The translations under genes and the position numbers were made by a program. From assembly GCA_964023205.1 (NCBI GenBank), contig OZ026835.1:35757380-35821379 (forward strand): a stretch of DNA of 64,000 nt. The letters run 5' to 3'. Below the pieces are notes generated by a model that worked only from the letters and a program-made list of their open reading frames with translations, did not search any database and was not told the origin of the DNA. This DNA comes from Lutraria lutraria. Its lineage: Eukaryota; Mollusca; Bivalvia; Venerida; Mactridae. Shown piece after piece: positions 45,869 to 58,700 of the stretch. The number at the start of each line of letters is the position of its first letter. The first letter of the stretch is position 1.

Positions 45869-46336
45869 ATTCTTTGGGTCAAATTGAATAATCTTTATCA
45901 TTCATTGTGGCATTTATTCCTCTCTTTACCATGATAAAGATATTTACAAAATAGATCACTCTCTATTAATCATATAAGGTCTTGCATTTATGTTTTATTA
46001 ATCATTTCATTTGTCTGTAAATTGGTTACCATGGTATATCTTCTTTGTTTCGTTTATTTCTCTTATTGGCTTTATTAATAGATAGTTTGCAATTTTACTT
46101 GTCATTAGAGTCTGTCTGAAATCAATGAGGAACAGTTTTGATTATATTGAAATGGACTTTTTGTTTAAATTATTTGTGAGATTGCTTAGTTTACTAGTAA
46201 AGTAAGATTACAGATGTTTGATAATTGTTTCATACAATGATAAGAACGTAGGCTCCTAGATTTTATTCGAATCCTTGGCATTGTAAAGAATTTTGTTGCA
46301 TTACACTACACTTCTTACAATTTCAAATTCATATGT

Positions 46337-46517
46337 CATACAAACCTGTGTTAGTGGCCACCTATAAATAGAGGCCACACTGTGAATAAAGGCCATTCTT
46401 TTAAAAACTGTCATTGATTATTTAGAACTATATGACTTCCGAATAAAGGCCACTTGTCAATAAAGACCATATTATGTCTTATTCAACTGTGGCCTTTGTT
46501 CACAGGGTTGCCTGTAT
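46337..46517. mobile_element. GGCC-rich MITE family A copy
   Basis: Starts CATACAAACCTGTGTTAGTG and ends GTTCACAGGGTTGCCTGTA. Full length. Confidence 0.82.
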
Positions 46518-48330
46518 TATGTAATGGATATAAAGCCTTATGAACAATGTCATCTTAATGCAGCTATCACCTCATTGTGTAATATTTCCAACATTTCATT
46601 TGTTCGAAAGTGTGAAAGAATCTTAATAGATACATGAATGCTGGAGTGTTTTATATAAGTAGTTAACTAAAGTAAGTTTGTATTGTTCCAAGTGCACAAA
46701 TTGAACCTAAGTAAACGTTTTTGCCAAAAAGAATCATTGTTGTTCCTTGTCACATTTTTTTTACTTTATCTTCTTTATAGTGATTTTGTACATAGATTTT
46801 TGCACATAATTTCAGATATATTAACACATATCAGCATAATCTAGGACTATCATTACAATTTTTGACAGGTTTTGTATCATTTGTCTGGCTAATTATGATA
46901 ATATAGAGACATCTTAATACTTCACATACAGTGTGCTTATATCTTGTTCCTGTTGTAGAAATACTTATCTTACACAAGATAGTGTCACATTTATGTGAGT
47001 AACATAAAAATCACTAAAAGCCTTCACATATTTTGATTTGTGTCAGTTTGACACATCAGACTATTATGTTATATTTTAATGTCAGGAATGCCAGACAAAT
47101 GACAAACAGAAATTCCATTTCCACATATTTCATTGATTTTCATTGTATGATGTATTGTGTGTGTCTGTCTGTATGTACATTTGTTTTAAGATTCCATCAG
47201 ATAATTTTTTGTAAAACTTGCTAAATGAAAACTTTCTTCTTGGGTATATTTTTCAGCTATAGTTCTTTAATTTTGTGTAATATAGATTTAAATAGATATT
47301 TTGTCACTCATATAAGTTCAGGTTATTTACTTCTGTAGCTTAATCTGGTAAAACATCCAAGTATGATATAGTTGACTGATTTAAACGTTTGAAATTCCAT
47401 GGCAGTATTTGTTTTCCACTTCATTTCTTATTTTACATTTGTGATGAAAGTCGTCGATGAACTGAAAATTATTCTCATTTAGATCTCTTTGTTGTGTTTT
47501 ATCTCAGTATCAGTTAATTAATGACCAGGCATGATGAAAGAAATGGGAAAACTGTTTAAATTGGGAAATAAGTTGAGCAGTGTATTCAATATTGACTTTG
47601 ATTTCTTTTTCAAGCAGTGATCGGTTTGTAATCTAAATGTGTCTGAATTTATTGTCATACAGTTAGGTTAAAATTATTAAATTAATTTTTGAGATAAATC
47701 TAAACTTATTAACATTTAAAGACTTGTTCATTATTATATTTTTTTTTATGATTAATTATCATTAAATTGGATTACTTATACATCGATTTGTCAAGTTTAA
47801 TAAATATTATGTATTTTTTAAGTGGTAATTTAAATAAATAACTTCAATTTCTCCGAATTGTGTAGTTGGGCACTGATTGAGTATTAACTGAATTTTATTA
47901 TTATCATTATACTATATTTATACAGCCCTTTTTTCATGTAATTACACATTCAAAAGTGCAGTACAATCACTGTTAAGACATGGTTAAAACAATATGTAAT
48001 GAATACAAACATGTTAGTCAAAAATGATATGGGTAAAATATATACAACTATGGACAATTAAATTTATAAGTCAACATATCCACCATTAATTTATGCAAAT
48101 AAGTAAAGTACACAATTGTTTGATCATGAATATTTGACTGTTATCATATGCAATATGTGTGTGATATAATAATTATTGTGCTAACATGATTTCTACTAAA
48201 ACCATTAGGTTTACCGCTGTAGGTAAAAATAGACTGTACATATGCTTAGTAAATTGTCTCTTCTGAAAGAGTGAAAATTTACCTTCCCCTACACTTTCCA
48301 TTTTGAAAAATGCAATTTTGAAGTAAAAAT
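46518..48330. other. Gene-free AT-rich stretch
   Basis: No gene, RNA or clear repeat recognised. Several AATAAA sequences are present. Confidence 0.45.
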
Positions 48331-48332
48331 CA

Positions 48333-48566
48333 AGCCCCAATGTGGTAAAACTTGGGAACAGTCTCCCAGCAAGCCCCAATGTGGTAAAACTTGGGAATAG
48401 TCTCCCAGCAAGACCCAATGTGGTAAAACTTGGGAACAGTCTCCCAGCAAGCCCCAATGTGGTAAAACTTGAGAACAGTCTCCCAGCAAGCCCCAATGTG
48501 GTAAAACTTGAGAACAGTCTCCCAGCAAGACCCAACGTGGTAAAACTTGGGACCAGTCTCCCAGCT
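48333..48566. repeat. 39-bp tandem repeat, 6 copies
   Basis: The unit CCCCAATGTGGTAAAACTTGG, then GAACAGTCTCCCAGCAAG, is repeated almost exactly. Because 39 is divisible by three, open frames with a 13-residue period run through it on both strands. There is no start context or splice evidence, so I treat it as a minisatellite. Confidence 0.93.
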
Positions 48567-51300
48567 CAAATCAATTATATTCTCAGTATAGTTTGGCTTA
48601 AAAGATATTTCTGGTTTATTTTTACACACGTATACAGATTAATCAGGCTGTCAGAGTTATGTATCATAAATATCATTATTGTATGATCATAATTAACTTA
48701 GAAATTTCAAAAGACAAGATTTATGAGATTTGAGCTCCCGAGACTGATCTAAAGTTACATTACCTCGGACCCTGATGTGCAGTTACGTGTGTTTCCTTCG
48801 TTACTGTGATGTTCTGTGTGTATAGTGCTCATGTAATTGTTCATGTAAATCTATTTACATATTAAAAACACATTTTTTGTATTAAAAATGCTTTGTTTAT
48901 TGTTTGTTTTGCTGTGGAAGTACTTTTTGTTTCCATGGCAATATGTTTTGGTGCATTTTTTTTCATGACGTACATTTGTTTATATAAATGTTATACATGG
49001 ACTAAATTGTTGTGAGTTAAGTGTGCTATGTGTATATCTGAATTGCACAAACATGGTTCTTGTGGTAATAACCTGGAGTACAGTCTCCGTATCTAAATCT
49101 CAACTTTTTATGCCCCCTCCCCCCCCCTGTCCGTCCTTCCGTATGTCCATTAAAATTTTGGTTTCCGAGTGATAACTCAAGAAATATTTCATGGATTGGT
49201 TTATAATTACATGAAGGAGTTTAAAAATACAATACAGGTCAAGTTCGAAATCCGTTAAAAGCCCAAACATTTTCACAGCAGTTATGGCACCTTTTTGTCT
49301 TAGCTCTCAGCGGGGGTATTATTTTTAGTTTTAAAAACCTTAAAGTCAGATTTATTCTTTTGTTGTCAAATTTAGTAAATCTGTCTTACACAGACTGTTA
49401 GAATATCTACAGTAACTTACTTTGTTATCAAATAAATAAAACTTAACTAACAACCAAAAATCTAATCTTAATAATTTAAATCACCGTTCTCAAGTCTTTG
49501 ATCTTAGATCCAATTATCAGTTGAGATACCCGACTAGATTCATATGCTCCCTAGATCTAGTTGAATGAATATACTTTCTGTTGATTCATTTTCACTATTA
49601 GCTTGTGATAAAGTTCAGATAGAGTCAAACCTTTGTTAGTAGCCACCTCCGAATAATGCCACACTGATGACATGCAGGAAATTTGTTAAATACAAACTTG
49701 AAACTAATTGAAAAAAAAACAGCTCAAAATCAGAAATTTTCATTTCGTATTTTATGTTTTACCAAGGTATTTTATAGTCATTATTTCAAACATGACAGCT
49801 GCATATTTCTGTACTAGAATCTCGATATCAAAGATCTCTTAACTTCTTACAACCATTTATGTATCTTTCTATCAATATTCAGTCAAATTGAAATTGAATG
49901 AAGAAATTAAGATTTCCTGGTAAATTAAACTTTCTGTGCCTAATGTCTCTTGTGATGCGTTGATTTATCCATACTGTTATTGTTTTTTGTCAGGTTAAAA
50001 CATATTGTACGGATTCAATGCAGATAAATGGCACTAATTTAAAACTATGAATTCTCTGGAAAATGAACAATTTAGCATCATACACTGATAAATGTCTTGT
50101 CTTGTGTGTCTAGTACTGTTATCTAGTGATAAATCTTTTACCTCATTAATCTAGTTGACATGTTCCTAATGTTAGATGGTTATTTTGCAGTTGATTTGGA
50201 ACAGGAATTAAATGAATACTTCAATTTTTTGTACATACTTATACATGTATTACTATAAACTAACAAATCTATGAATCTTAGACACGCAAGAATAATTATC
50301 ACAAATAGTTTGATGTGAGTACCAGCGATATAATAAATTTCGAGGGTTCAATGCAAGAGTGTCGTAACTCATATTGAAATAAGAACAAGTTACGATAGTG
50401 TTGCGCTGAGCCCTCGTATTGTTCTCTTAATACTTGTTTTGCTAAACATTTTAATGTTTAACTTCTCATTATGAATACAAATATTGATTGAAATATGAAC
50501 AAAATATAGATATTCAAGTACCGGTATACATTTATTTCAACTAAGGGAGGCAAGTATGGATGAATCTTTTTCCGTAAGAATTATCTCCCTTGATGGGTCT
50601 ATTTAGTTGCAGATAATGTTATTTCCATTTTTTAATGATATTGATTTTTTTAAGTTGATCATTTGAAATATTTTTTGTTCTCTGTATCTCAATTCTTGAC
50701 CAAAGATGTTGCTATGGAAACAGAAAAAAACTTGCATTTTTTTGTGATCGTAGTATTTGTTGAATACATAAAATTGACCTTTTTGCTCTATTATAGGTGA
50801 ATGTTTTATAATGTTATTTAGTTAAGATAGTGTGACGTCTACATTAGGGACCAGCTATTGGAACCCCTTAACTGATATTTATATGGAAAATAATTTTATT
50901 GACTTTGATACAAACTGATTTATCCTCAGTTTCTGTCAAGTTTATTTTTTTATTTGTTTTGAAATAAATTATGACTGAAAAGTTTTGGTGTAGGATAATG
51001 GAGGTACGGTATACTGAATTTGTTGACAAACTGTTTTGTTGTTTTTATTACATCTATAATACCTTAGAATCTAGTGTTATAAACTATGGTAGAATGATTT
51101 CTGTGTGATTTCATAACATCCTATACTAGTTTAATGATGTCTTACTATGTAGTTGTCATATTTCAGCTTACAAAATTTCCATTTAGAAACTAATAATGAT
51201 GTAATTTTTATGATGTTGTTAGAAATATATTCAGTATAGTTGCAACTTGTGCTCACTGTAAGTAAGTGCTGTTTATGTCCTATTATTAAAATAAATAAAT
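48567..51300. other. Gene-free stretch with degenerate repeats
   Basis: A degenerate repeat at 49105-49330 begins GCCCCCTCCCCCCCCCTG and ends CGGGGGTATTA. A fragment of MITE family A lies at 49624-49672. Otherwise AT-rich and without a gene. Confidence 0.45.
50340..50420. mobile_element. Short ~80-bp inverted repeat (CGAGGGTTCA / TGAGCCCTCG)
   Basis: About 29 bp of each arm can pair, extending to GTCGTAACT / AGTTACGAT. Likely a minimal MITE or a cruciform-forming repeat. Confidence 0.6.
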
Positions 51301-51499
51301 TATATATACAGTTTTCTATCTTATTTGTTTGTTATTTTATATTTGTTTGAACACGAGGCATGTTTTACCCTCCTTAGCTTTGTCATAATTTTACTAAATT
51401 GTGACTTATCATAAGGGGACAGCTTAGTTCTAACCTCATAGCCTTGGGATTTTGGTATTAACCTCACCACGGAAATGTATCTCGGATGTAAAAAAAAAA

Positions 51500-51672
51500 A
51501 TTGTTTCTGGTAACCAGTCTTAACCTAATTTTCCCCGGCAACCTCGGCCTTTTATTTGGTGTGAGGAACAGTACATTCTACTGTCTCACCTTTTTACATT
51601 TCTTCACTTTTAAGAATTGTAAAAAAGATTTCCCTACCTATCTATCCTAATTTAACAATCAAGTAACTTGAA
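51500..51672. mobile_element. Inverted-repeat element, TTGTTTCTGGTAACC family
   Basis: Left end TTGTTTCTGGTAACCAGTCT; conserved AACCTAATTTTCCCC; right half CCTACCTATCTATCCTAATTT. Related to 59233-59391 and to the end pair at 61527/61995. Confidence 0.55.
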
Positions 51673-51801
51673 ACATACATTTTTTAATGCCTCAGCGAAA
51701 TGCCTCAACATTGTATACATCTGCATGTTAACATGCTCCACAATACGTTGAATCAACCAGGTTTGAGACTTGAAAATTGACATGAACGATATGCATATGT
51801 A

Positions 51802-52222
51802 TACAGTTAAACCTGTGTTAGAGGCCACCTCTGAATAAAGGCCACCCTGTCCATTCATATAATAACCGTCATCGATTATTTAGAACAAAATTACCAGAAT
51901 AAGGGCCACCTGTCCATTCATATAAAAACCGTCATCGATTATTTAGAACAAAATGACGAGAATAAGGGCCACCTGTCCATTCATATAAAAACCGTCATCG
52001 ATTATTTAGAACAAAATGACCTGAGTAAGGGCCACCTGTCCATTCATATAATAACTGGCATTGATTATTTAGAACAAAATGACGAGAATAAGGGTCACCT
52101 GTCCATTCATATAATAACTGTCATCGATTATTTAGAACAAAATTACCAGAATAAGGGCCACCTGTCAAAAAAGGCCACAGTGTCTTTCCCAGGGGTGGAC
52201 TTTGTTCACAGGTTAAACTGTA
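51802..52222. mobile_element. GGCC-rich MITE family A copy with five internal ~63-bp tandem units
   Basis: The ends TACAGTTAAACCTGTGTTAG and CACAGGTTAAACTGTA are normal for the family. The central segment GGGCCACCTGTCCATTCATA, continuing to GATTATTTAGAACAAAAT, is repeated five times, taking the element from about 180 to 420 bp. Confidence 0.9.
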
Positions 52223-52270
52223 CTTGAATGCAAATGATAGACCCAACATTTTATTGCAAGATTATATGAA

Positions 52271-52500
52271 CACAAATATTCAGCTTTTACCTAAATAGTT
52301 CAGGTTGTGTTTTCTTGCTTTATAAATGTTACAAAATTATAGATTTTCACAAATATTCAGCTTTTACCTAAATAGTTCAGGTTGTGTTTTCTTGCTTTAT
52401 AAATGTTACAAAATTATAGATTTTCACAAATATTCAGCTTTTACCTAAATAATTCAGGTTGTGTTTTCTTGTTTTATAAATGTAACAAGATTATAGATAT
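52271..52500. repeat. Three tandem 77-bp units
   Basis: Units start CACAAATATTCAGCTTTTAC at about 52271, 52348 and 52425 and are nearly identical. They lie just beyond the predicted polyadenylation signal of the PLAC8-family gene. Confidence 0.9.
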
Positions 52501-52502
52501 AT

Positions 52503-52508
52503 TTTATT
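52503..52508 (-). terminator. AATAAA polyadenylation signal of the PLAC8-family gene
   Basis: TTTATT on the + strand reads AATAAA on the minus strand, about 166 nt after the stop codon of the last exon. Confidence 0.5.
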
Positions 52509-52673
52509 TCATTCATGATAAATTCTACACATACTGTATTGTTTGGAAAAACAACGCTATCGTAATTTGAAAAAAATCAACAAACATCATATGATTTCAT
52601 TCATGCGTCCTCTCAAATTTTAATGTCTAATAATACAACCTCAAAAGATGCAGGCTGGTTGGTTCTCTGGTAT

Positions 52674-52787
52674 CTATAACCCAGTTCCTGGTTTCCGTTT
52701 AGCAACATTATCCATCTCTCGATGAAGCTGACACATGACTAGTAGTGGACAACATGCAGCACACACACAGTCTTTACATATAGACCC
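52674..52787 (-). CDS. PLAC8-family gene, last coding exon (residues 141-177)
   Basis: It encodes GSICKDCVCAACCPLLVMCQ, LHREMDNVAKRKPGTGL and stop TAG (52676-52674). Acceptor TTAAAACAG. The double cysteine and the following MCQLHRE are the signature end of the PLAC8 domain. Confidence 0.92.
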   Translation of the reverse strand, partial: GSICKDCVCAACCPLLVMCQLHREMDNVAKRKPGTGL

Positions 52788-55700
52788 CTGTTTTAACATA
52801 ATAATAGCATTATCATTATATAAGCCTTGTTTCATTTCATCATATAATAAATTAATAATCATATACTGTCAAACCTGTGTTAGTGGGCACCTCCGAATAA
52901 AGTCTACCCTGTGAATAAAGGCCATTTTTTAAAGTGGTTACTTAGAACAACATGACCTCCTACTAAAGGCTACCTGACAATAAGTCACATTTTGTCTTTC
53001 CAAAGGGTGTCCTTTGTTCACAGGGTTGACTGTATGTTGCGTTTATTTCTTAATCGCACATGTAATGTTATTTGTAAGGAGTTCCTTCAGTGCTAATCAC
53101 AATACCATAATATTTAATTATATCATTTTATGACATTTTCATTACTTTGGGAACGCCCCCCCTCCAGTGTCTGTTATATTATTATTAAGAACACACATAT
53201 TCTGTTGAGACATTAAGTTACTTAAGCCATAATAAAATGTCGCTACATAATCATTAGACAACCAAGAGATTATTTACTGAAGTCCTGAGTTGGAAAAAGC
53301 CATAGCAGCAAGTGCACCTTATAAGCCCTGTGAATAGTTAGCCCATCGACCAGAATTTCATAAGCGACATTTTATGAATAGGATTATTTTTCATAGTGAT
53401 AGAGCTCAACAGACGAGTGTAAACTCATAAATTAATACAATATGCCTAATTAATCTCAATTGCGACACATTAAACTAACAGCATAATCCATGACAGTCTC
53501 TTATTGGAATGTCAAAAATTCAGATAGCTTGGAGACAAGGACAGGGAACCAATTCATGTGAATTCATGTAATTAAACTCCCTTATTATACAATACACAAA
53601 TTACTGAGTTTAATTACAGCTTATTAATGCGGGCTGTATTGCTCTTTATCAAATAACAACAATTTGCCTTTGGGTGGTACAGACCATGTATTCAGGCATT
53701 GCACTTACTACATAGATCTTTTTGTAATATTGTCGTAAACTAATATTCATGCCCACAGTCTTTTTATCTAAGTACATTAGACACAGTTTCTCACTAAAAT
53801 GAATCATTTTACAGCCTTTTGAATACTTCAACTTAAATAATATTCTTAAAAACTTAAATAATTACAATTAGAGATAAATTAACCAATATAATGTGTCGAG
53901 TTCGTTTATTCTTGTTCCTATTACCTTAATATCTAAGGGAAGCAACTCGAACTGACTTTTGAATCCAAAATAAATTTTCCCACGGTCCTCTGACACATCT
54001 TTACATGATATATTTTTTCTGATTATAATCAGCTAAATAAATGTTTGACTTTTGGATAAGGATATAAATAAGGATGTTAAATTAATGATTTGAGGCAGAA
54101 AAACAGGAAAATAAAGTCAGAATCACATTTTGTGGTTTTTAATAAGGGAGATAATTTGAACGTAGTGGTATGGTAATTTGGTGCAAAATTCTCCGTTATC
54201 TGAAAATAATTTCTTCAATATTTCTTAGATTCTTTGTCTAAGGATGATATTAAATGCATATATAGAGAGAGTTATCTTTAAATAACCTATACAAACAGAA
54301 AAAATATCGAATTTCAGAATTTGAATTTGAACAATATTATAAACATTTGAGTGAAAGTTGTTCTTTTCATATTTTTTTTTCATTTTCTATACTACCAAAA
54401 ATTTGATAAGGATCAGTTTTTATTCTATATGAATTTTGTATATCTTCAATGAAACCTGCATAGCATGAATGCATAATGTAATACATACATTAAATCATAT
54501 GAGCGTATACTGGTATATCGAGCGTCGAAATGAGGACAGGGTCAAAATTAGACATTTTATGGGTATGTGTGGGAAATAGAAACTTCTGGAAAATACGCAA
54601 AACTGCTAACTTTTGAGTTTAGTATCGAGGCTGATTCTAATGAGCCGTAGAATCTTAAATTGTGGGATTCGAGCCCATTCTTCCGGGAGTGCCGCTCCGA
54701 GCTGTCTGGTGGTTGTTGACTGGACAGGACGCCCAGATATCGCTCTCTGTAGCATATCCCAGATGTGTTCGATGGGATTTAAGTCGGAAGATCGAGCGGT
54801 CCAGTCCATTCGAGCAATAGTTTCCCTTTCAAGGCACTCACCTGAGTATGGGCGAAAATGAACTCCCAAGATCCAATTTGCATGCTTTGCTCATGAGTGT
54901 TTGCGGAGCAAACTACTTATACATTTTTCAAGGAACTGAATTTAAACTTGAAATATATTATCACTATGAAAGGCAGACTGTGCAAGGCTCAATTTTCGTG
55001 CTCAGGGATCCACTCATTCAGGACATATTTTCACCGTAGATTGTCGGAGACGCATTCTGCAGCATAATTCGGTGTTCTATATTTGAGTGTTCAATTATCA
55101 AATGACTTTCCACAAAAGTTGCAAATGTTTAGTAAGAACTGCATGTACATAGTTTAGATTTTTGGTACTCTGATGGTCCATTCTTCCGGCCCCTAACCAT
55201 TCATTTCTACTGCGATTTTCGCTTTTTCAAAATTATTTTTGTTTGAAAAAGTGTAGACACACGCCTACATTGCCTATAGGATGCTACGCCAGTATCTGTG
55301 ATATGACTAGTTATATTTCGTATTAAATTGTTTGTGTAGTTATTACAACTATGGCACACTTTTTTGTAATTTTGCTCAGGTTGGATTTTCTCCACTAGAG
55401 CTTTGTCACAGAAGTGACTAATATCCCCATTACCGCATTGACACTAAAAACGCGACAGTACACTATTTGGCCAACTTCAAGGGTTCATAAATCTGGAATG
55501 TGTGAATCACTGGGAATGGAAAATGTGTCTTGCACATCTACGCTTCATGGTTACAATAACATAGTTCAAGTTTCATTACAATCGCTTAAGGAATGTGGAA
55601 GTAGGTCGCTCCACAAACTTGTGATATTGTATACGGACGAACCAACAGACCGACCAAGCAACCAACCAACCGCCCGACCCATCGACAGAGTGACTCCAAT

Positions 55701-58700
55701 ATACCCCCAGGTATTGCGGGGTTATAACAACATGACTGTATAAATAGAAAATAAAATAAAAATATTTATGATTACAAATGTATATTGTTCAAATTCAAAT
55801 TCTGAACTTCGATATTTTTTCTGTTTGTATAGCCTAGTTAAAGATAACTCTATATAAATATGCATTTAATATCATCCTAAGACGAAGAATCTAAGAAATA
55901 TTGAAGAAATTATTTTCAGATTACGGAGAATTTTGCACCAAATTACCATACCACTACGTTCAAATTATCTCCCTTATTAAAAACCACAAAATGTGATTCT
56001 GACTTTATTTTCCTGTTTTTATGCCTCAAATTATTAATTTAACATCCTTACTAATATCCCTATCTAAAGGTCAAACATTTATTTAGCTGATTATAATCAC
56101 AAAATAGATATTATGTAAATATGTGTCTGAGGACCGTGGGAAAATTAATTTTGGATTCAAAAGTCAGTTCGAGTTGCTTCCCTTAGATATTAAGGTAATA
56201 AGAACAAGAAGAAGGAATGCTCACATTATTTTGGGTATTTATCTCTAATTGTTGTTATTTAATCTTTTAAGAATATTGTTTAAGTTGAAGTATTCAAAAG
56301 GCTGTAAAATGATTCATTTTAGTGAGAAACTGCGTCTAATGTACTTGAATATTCCGAACACATGAATGTGTATAATGTGTATAACTTACGTCAATTCCTT
56401 CCTCAGCTCGTAGTTTTACTCTCATCGCCATTAGCGCTTCTGGGACACAGAACGGAAGCAAACAGCATTCGCCAGACTTTTGTGCCAGCTGTATCAGAAA
56501 AATAGGTGTACACCATAGTGCGCACATACCTGAAATTAATACAAGTAAGCCTGTTTGCTTGCTTTGCCTTTATGACATATCATGGATACAGCCAAAGCTG
56601 TGTTAGCAGTCACCTTTGAATAAAGGCCACCCTGTGAATAAAGGGCATTGTAAAAAAACTGTGATTATTCAGAACAAAAGGACTTCCGAATAATAGCCAT
56701 CTGTCAATAAAGGTCATATTATGTCTTTCCCAAGGGTGGCCTTTGTTCACAGGTTTGACTGTAATTAATAAGTTTTTTAAAGCATTCATTTACTAGCTAT
56801 AAAGTACTTTGGTTGGCTGAATTTGGGATCATTCTTTGAAACAACTGAGTATCTCCAAATCTTCATTTTATATTTTAAGGTTATAAACTCAATGCATTCA
56901 TTACTTTCTGAAATACTTGTAGTTATCTAGGTAACAGTTCCGTGACATTTATCATTTTTACCAATATTATTAGAAATTTAAATCCTGAACATAAATATAG
57001 ACTCCACTTTAAAGGGGCATACCCTACAACAGACAAACATTCTGTGAAAGTGTAAAAATATGTTAGATGTACATGTAAAACAATATATGATGGATAATTG
57101 CAAGAAGAACTTGGGTCATTAAATGACTAGTTTAGGTACTAGCCGCAAAAATCATAGCTATGAATAATAAATCACTTCCACCCAAAAATTGTACAACAAA
57201 TTCCAAAGAGTTTCCGATCTTTTATGGAAACTAATATTTTTTGCGATTTTATTTTTAATTGGATGAATTTTTGGCCGAAACTTTCTTCGTCGGCTTTTTT
57301 CTTTACAAGCTTCTAATTTATCATAATTTTGCCTTGATTCTAGATGCACCAAGTTGTAGGGTATGCCCCTTTAACCTGTATTCATAATATAGTTCTCGAA
57401 TTATACATATACAGTGTAACCTCTCAAAAGCAACACCCTTTGACGTGAACAAAATTTTGTTCTTGTGGAGAGGTTGCAGCTCTAAAAAGGTTAAAGCCCC
57501 ATAAGCTTATAAATGTATTGGTCCTAATAGTTTCTGTTTGTTCTATAACAGAGGAATCCGGTGTGTTTTCCTCCCGTGCATACTTTATAACAAGAAAAAA
57601 TGTTTCCGAAACCACTATCGTATTTTTCAAATAAATACATTTTGTACTATTTATAAACACCTGCGTTTTCCCGCAGTCATGCTATGCACACGTAGTAAAG
57701 TGACGTCACGCGCTCTACATAGCAAAAAGCACAGTGAAATGAGTGTTTTCAGACGAAAAGGTGCTTGTTTCGTCGGTAATAATAAACTTGGGATAATATC
57801 AGCAATTCAATATTTTTGCATATATTTTTCTGCAGCAAAAAGCTAATGGGGCTTTAAATTAATAGTGTAATCATGCCGGTGGAAAAAATCATACTGTTAT
57901 TGAAGAGAGGTTCTTGCTCATGAGAGGACTACTCTGGAGAGGTTGCACTGTATACGTATGTAATCGTACATGTATGTATAATTAGGGGAAACTAAATTTG
58001 TTTGTTTCTGGTTATAAAACCTACTATATTCTTGGCCTGATATCAAACAAATGAATCAAGTGTTTGACAGCCCCTTTTCATCAGTCACATTCATATGAGG
58101 CGGACAGTTCACCTAACCATCTTTCCTGTGAAGAACCAGTACTAGACTCCCATCCACCGTAAGCAACTGCCTACTTTCTCACATAAAGAGACATGGTCGA
58201 TAGCTGTCTTGAACCCACAACTCTCTATCAGTGAGGGGCTACAGTGATTTGAAGTCAGCGACCTTAACCACTCGACCATGGAGGCATGTTGAACGTTTTC
58301 TGTAAATACATTATCTTACACCCAAACATTCAGACCAATAAAGCTACTGTTAAAAGACTGGGCCTATACCTGCAAACCAATATGTTTTAAGGGCGGCCTT
58401 ATTACCACGTTTCAATGCTTTTTTCATTTTCATTTCCGTAAAATATAAAATGTACTAAAACACTGAACAACGAAGACAATTATTGTTTTAATATTTCACT
58501 TCGAGTTTTCTTCTGTCGTAATTTGAAATTTATTGTTTTGATATATTACAGAAGGCCGTTTATATCATTCTCAAAAATAATAATGTCTGAAAGAGGTATA
58601 TATTTTCATCGGAATAGAAAATAAACTTATTATTTGAAATATATTATGAGGATTTTGGCTCATAAAACATAATAATTGTTCAATAAATACATTGTATGAT

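Noticed and set aside
48173..48686. Overlapping ORFs on both strands over the 39-bp repeat
   Set aside because: Frame openness follows from the repeat; no splice sites or domain.
54613..54861. 82-codon plus-strand ORF
   Set aside because: Antisense shadow of the Tc1 transposase remnant.
58200..58292. Possible tRNA-Leu/Ser gene on the minus strand
   Set aside because: The sequence continues into a SINE body shared with 15030-15180, and stem pairing is poor.
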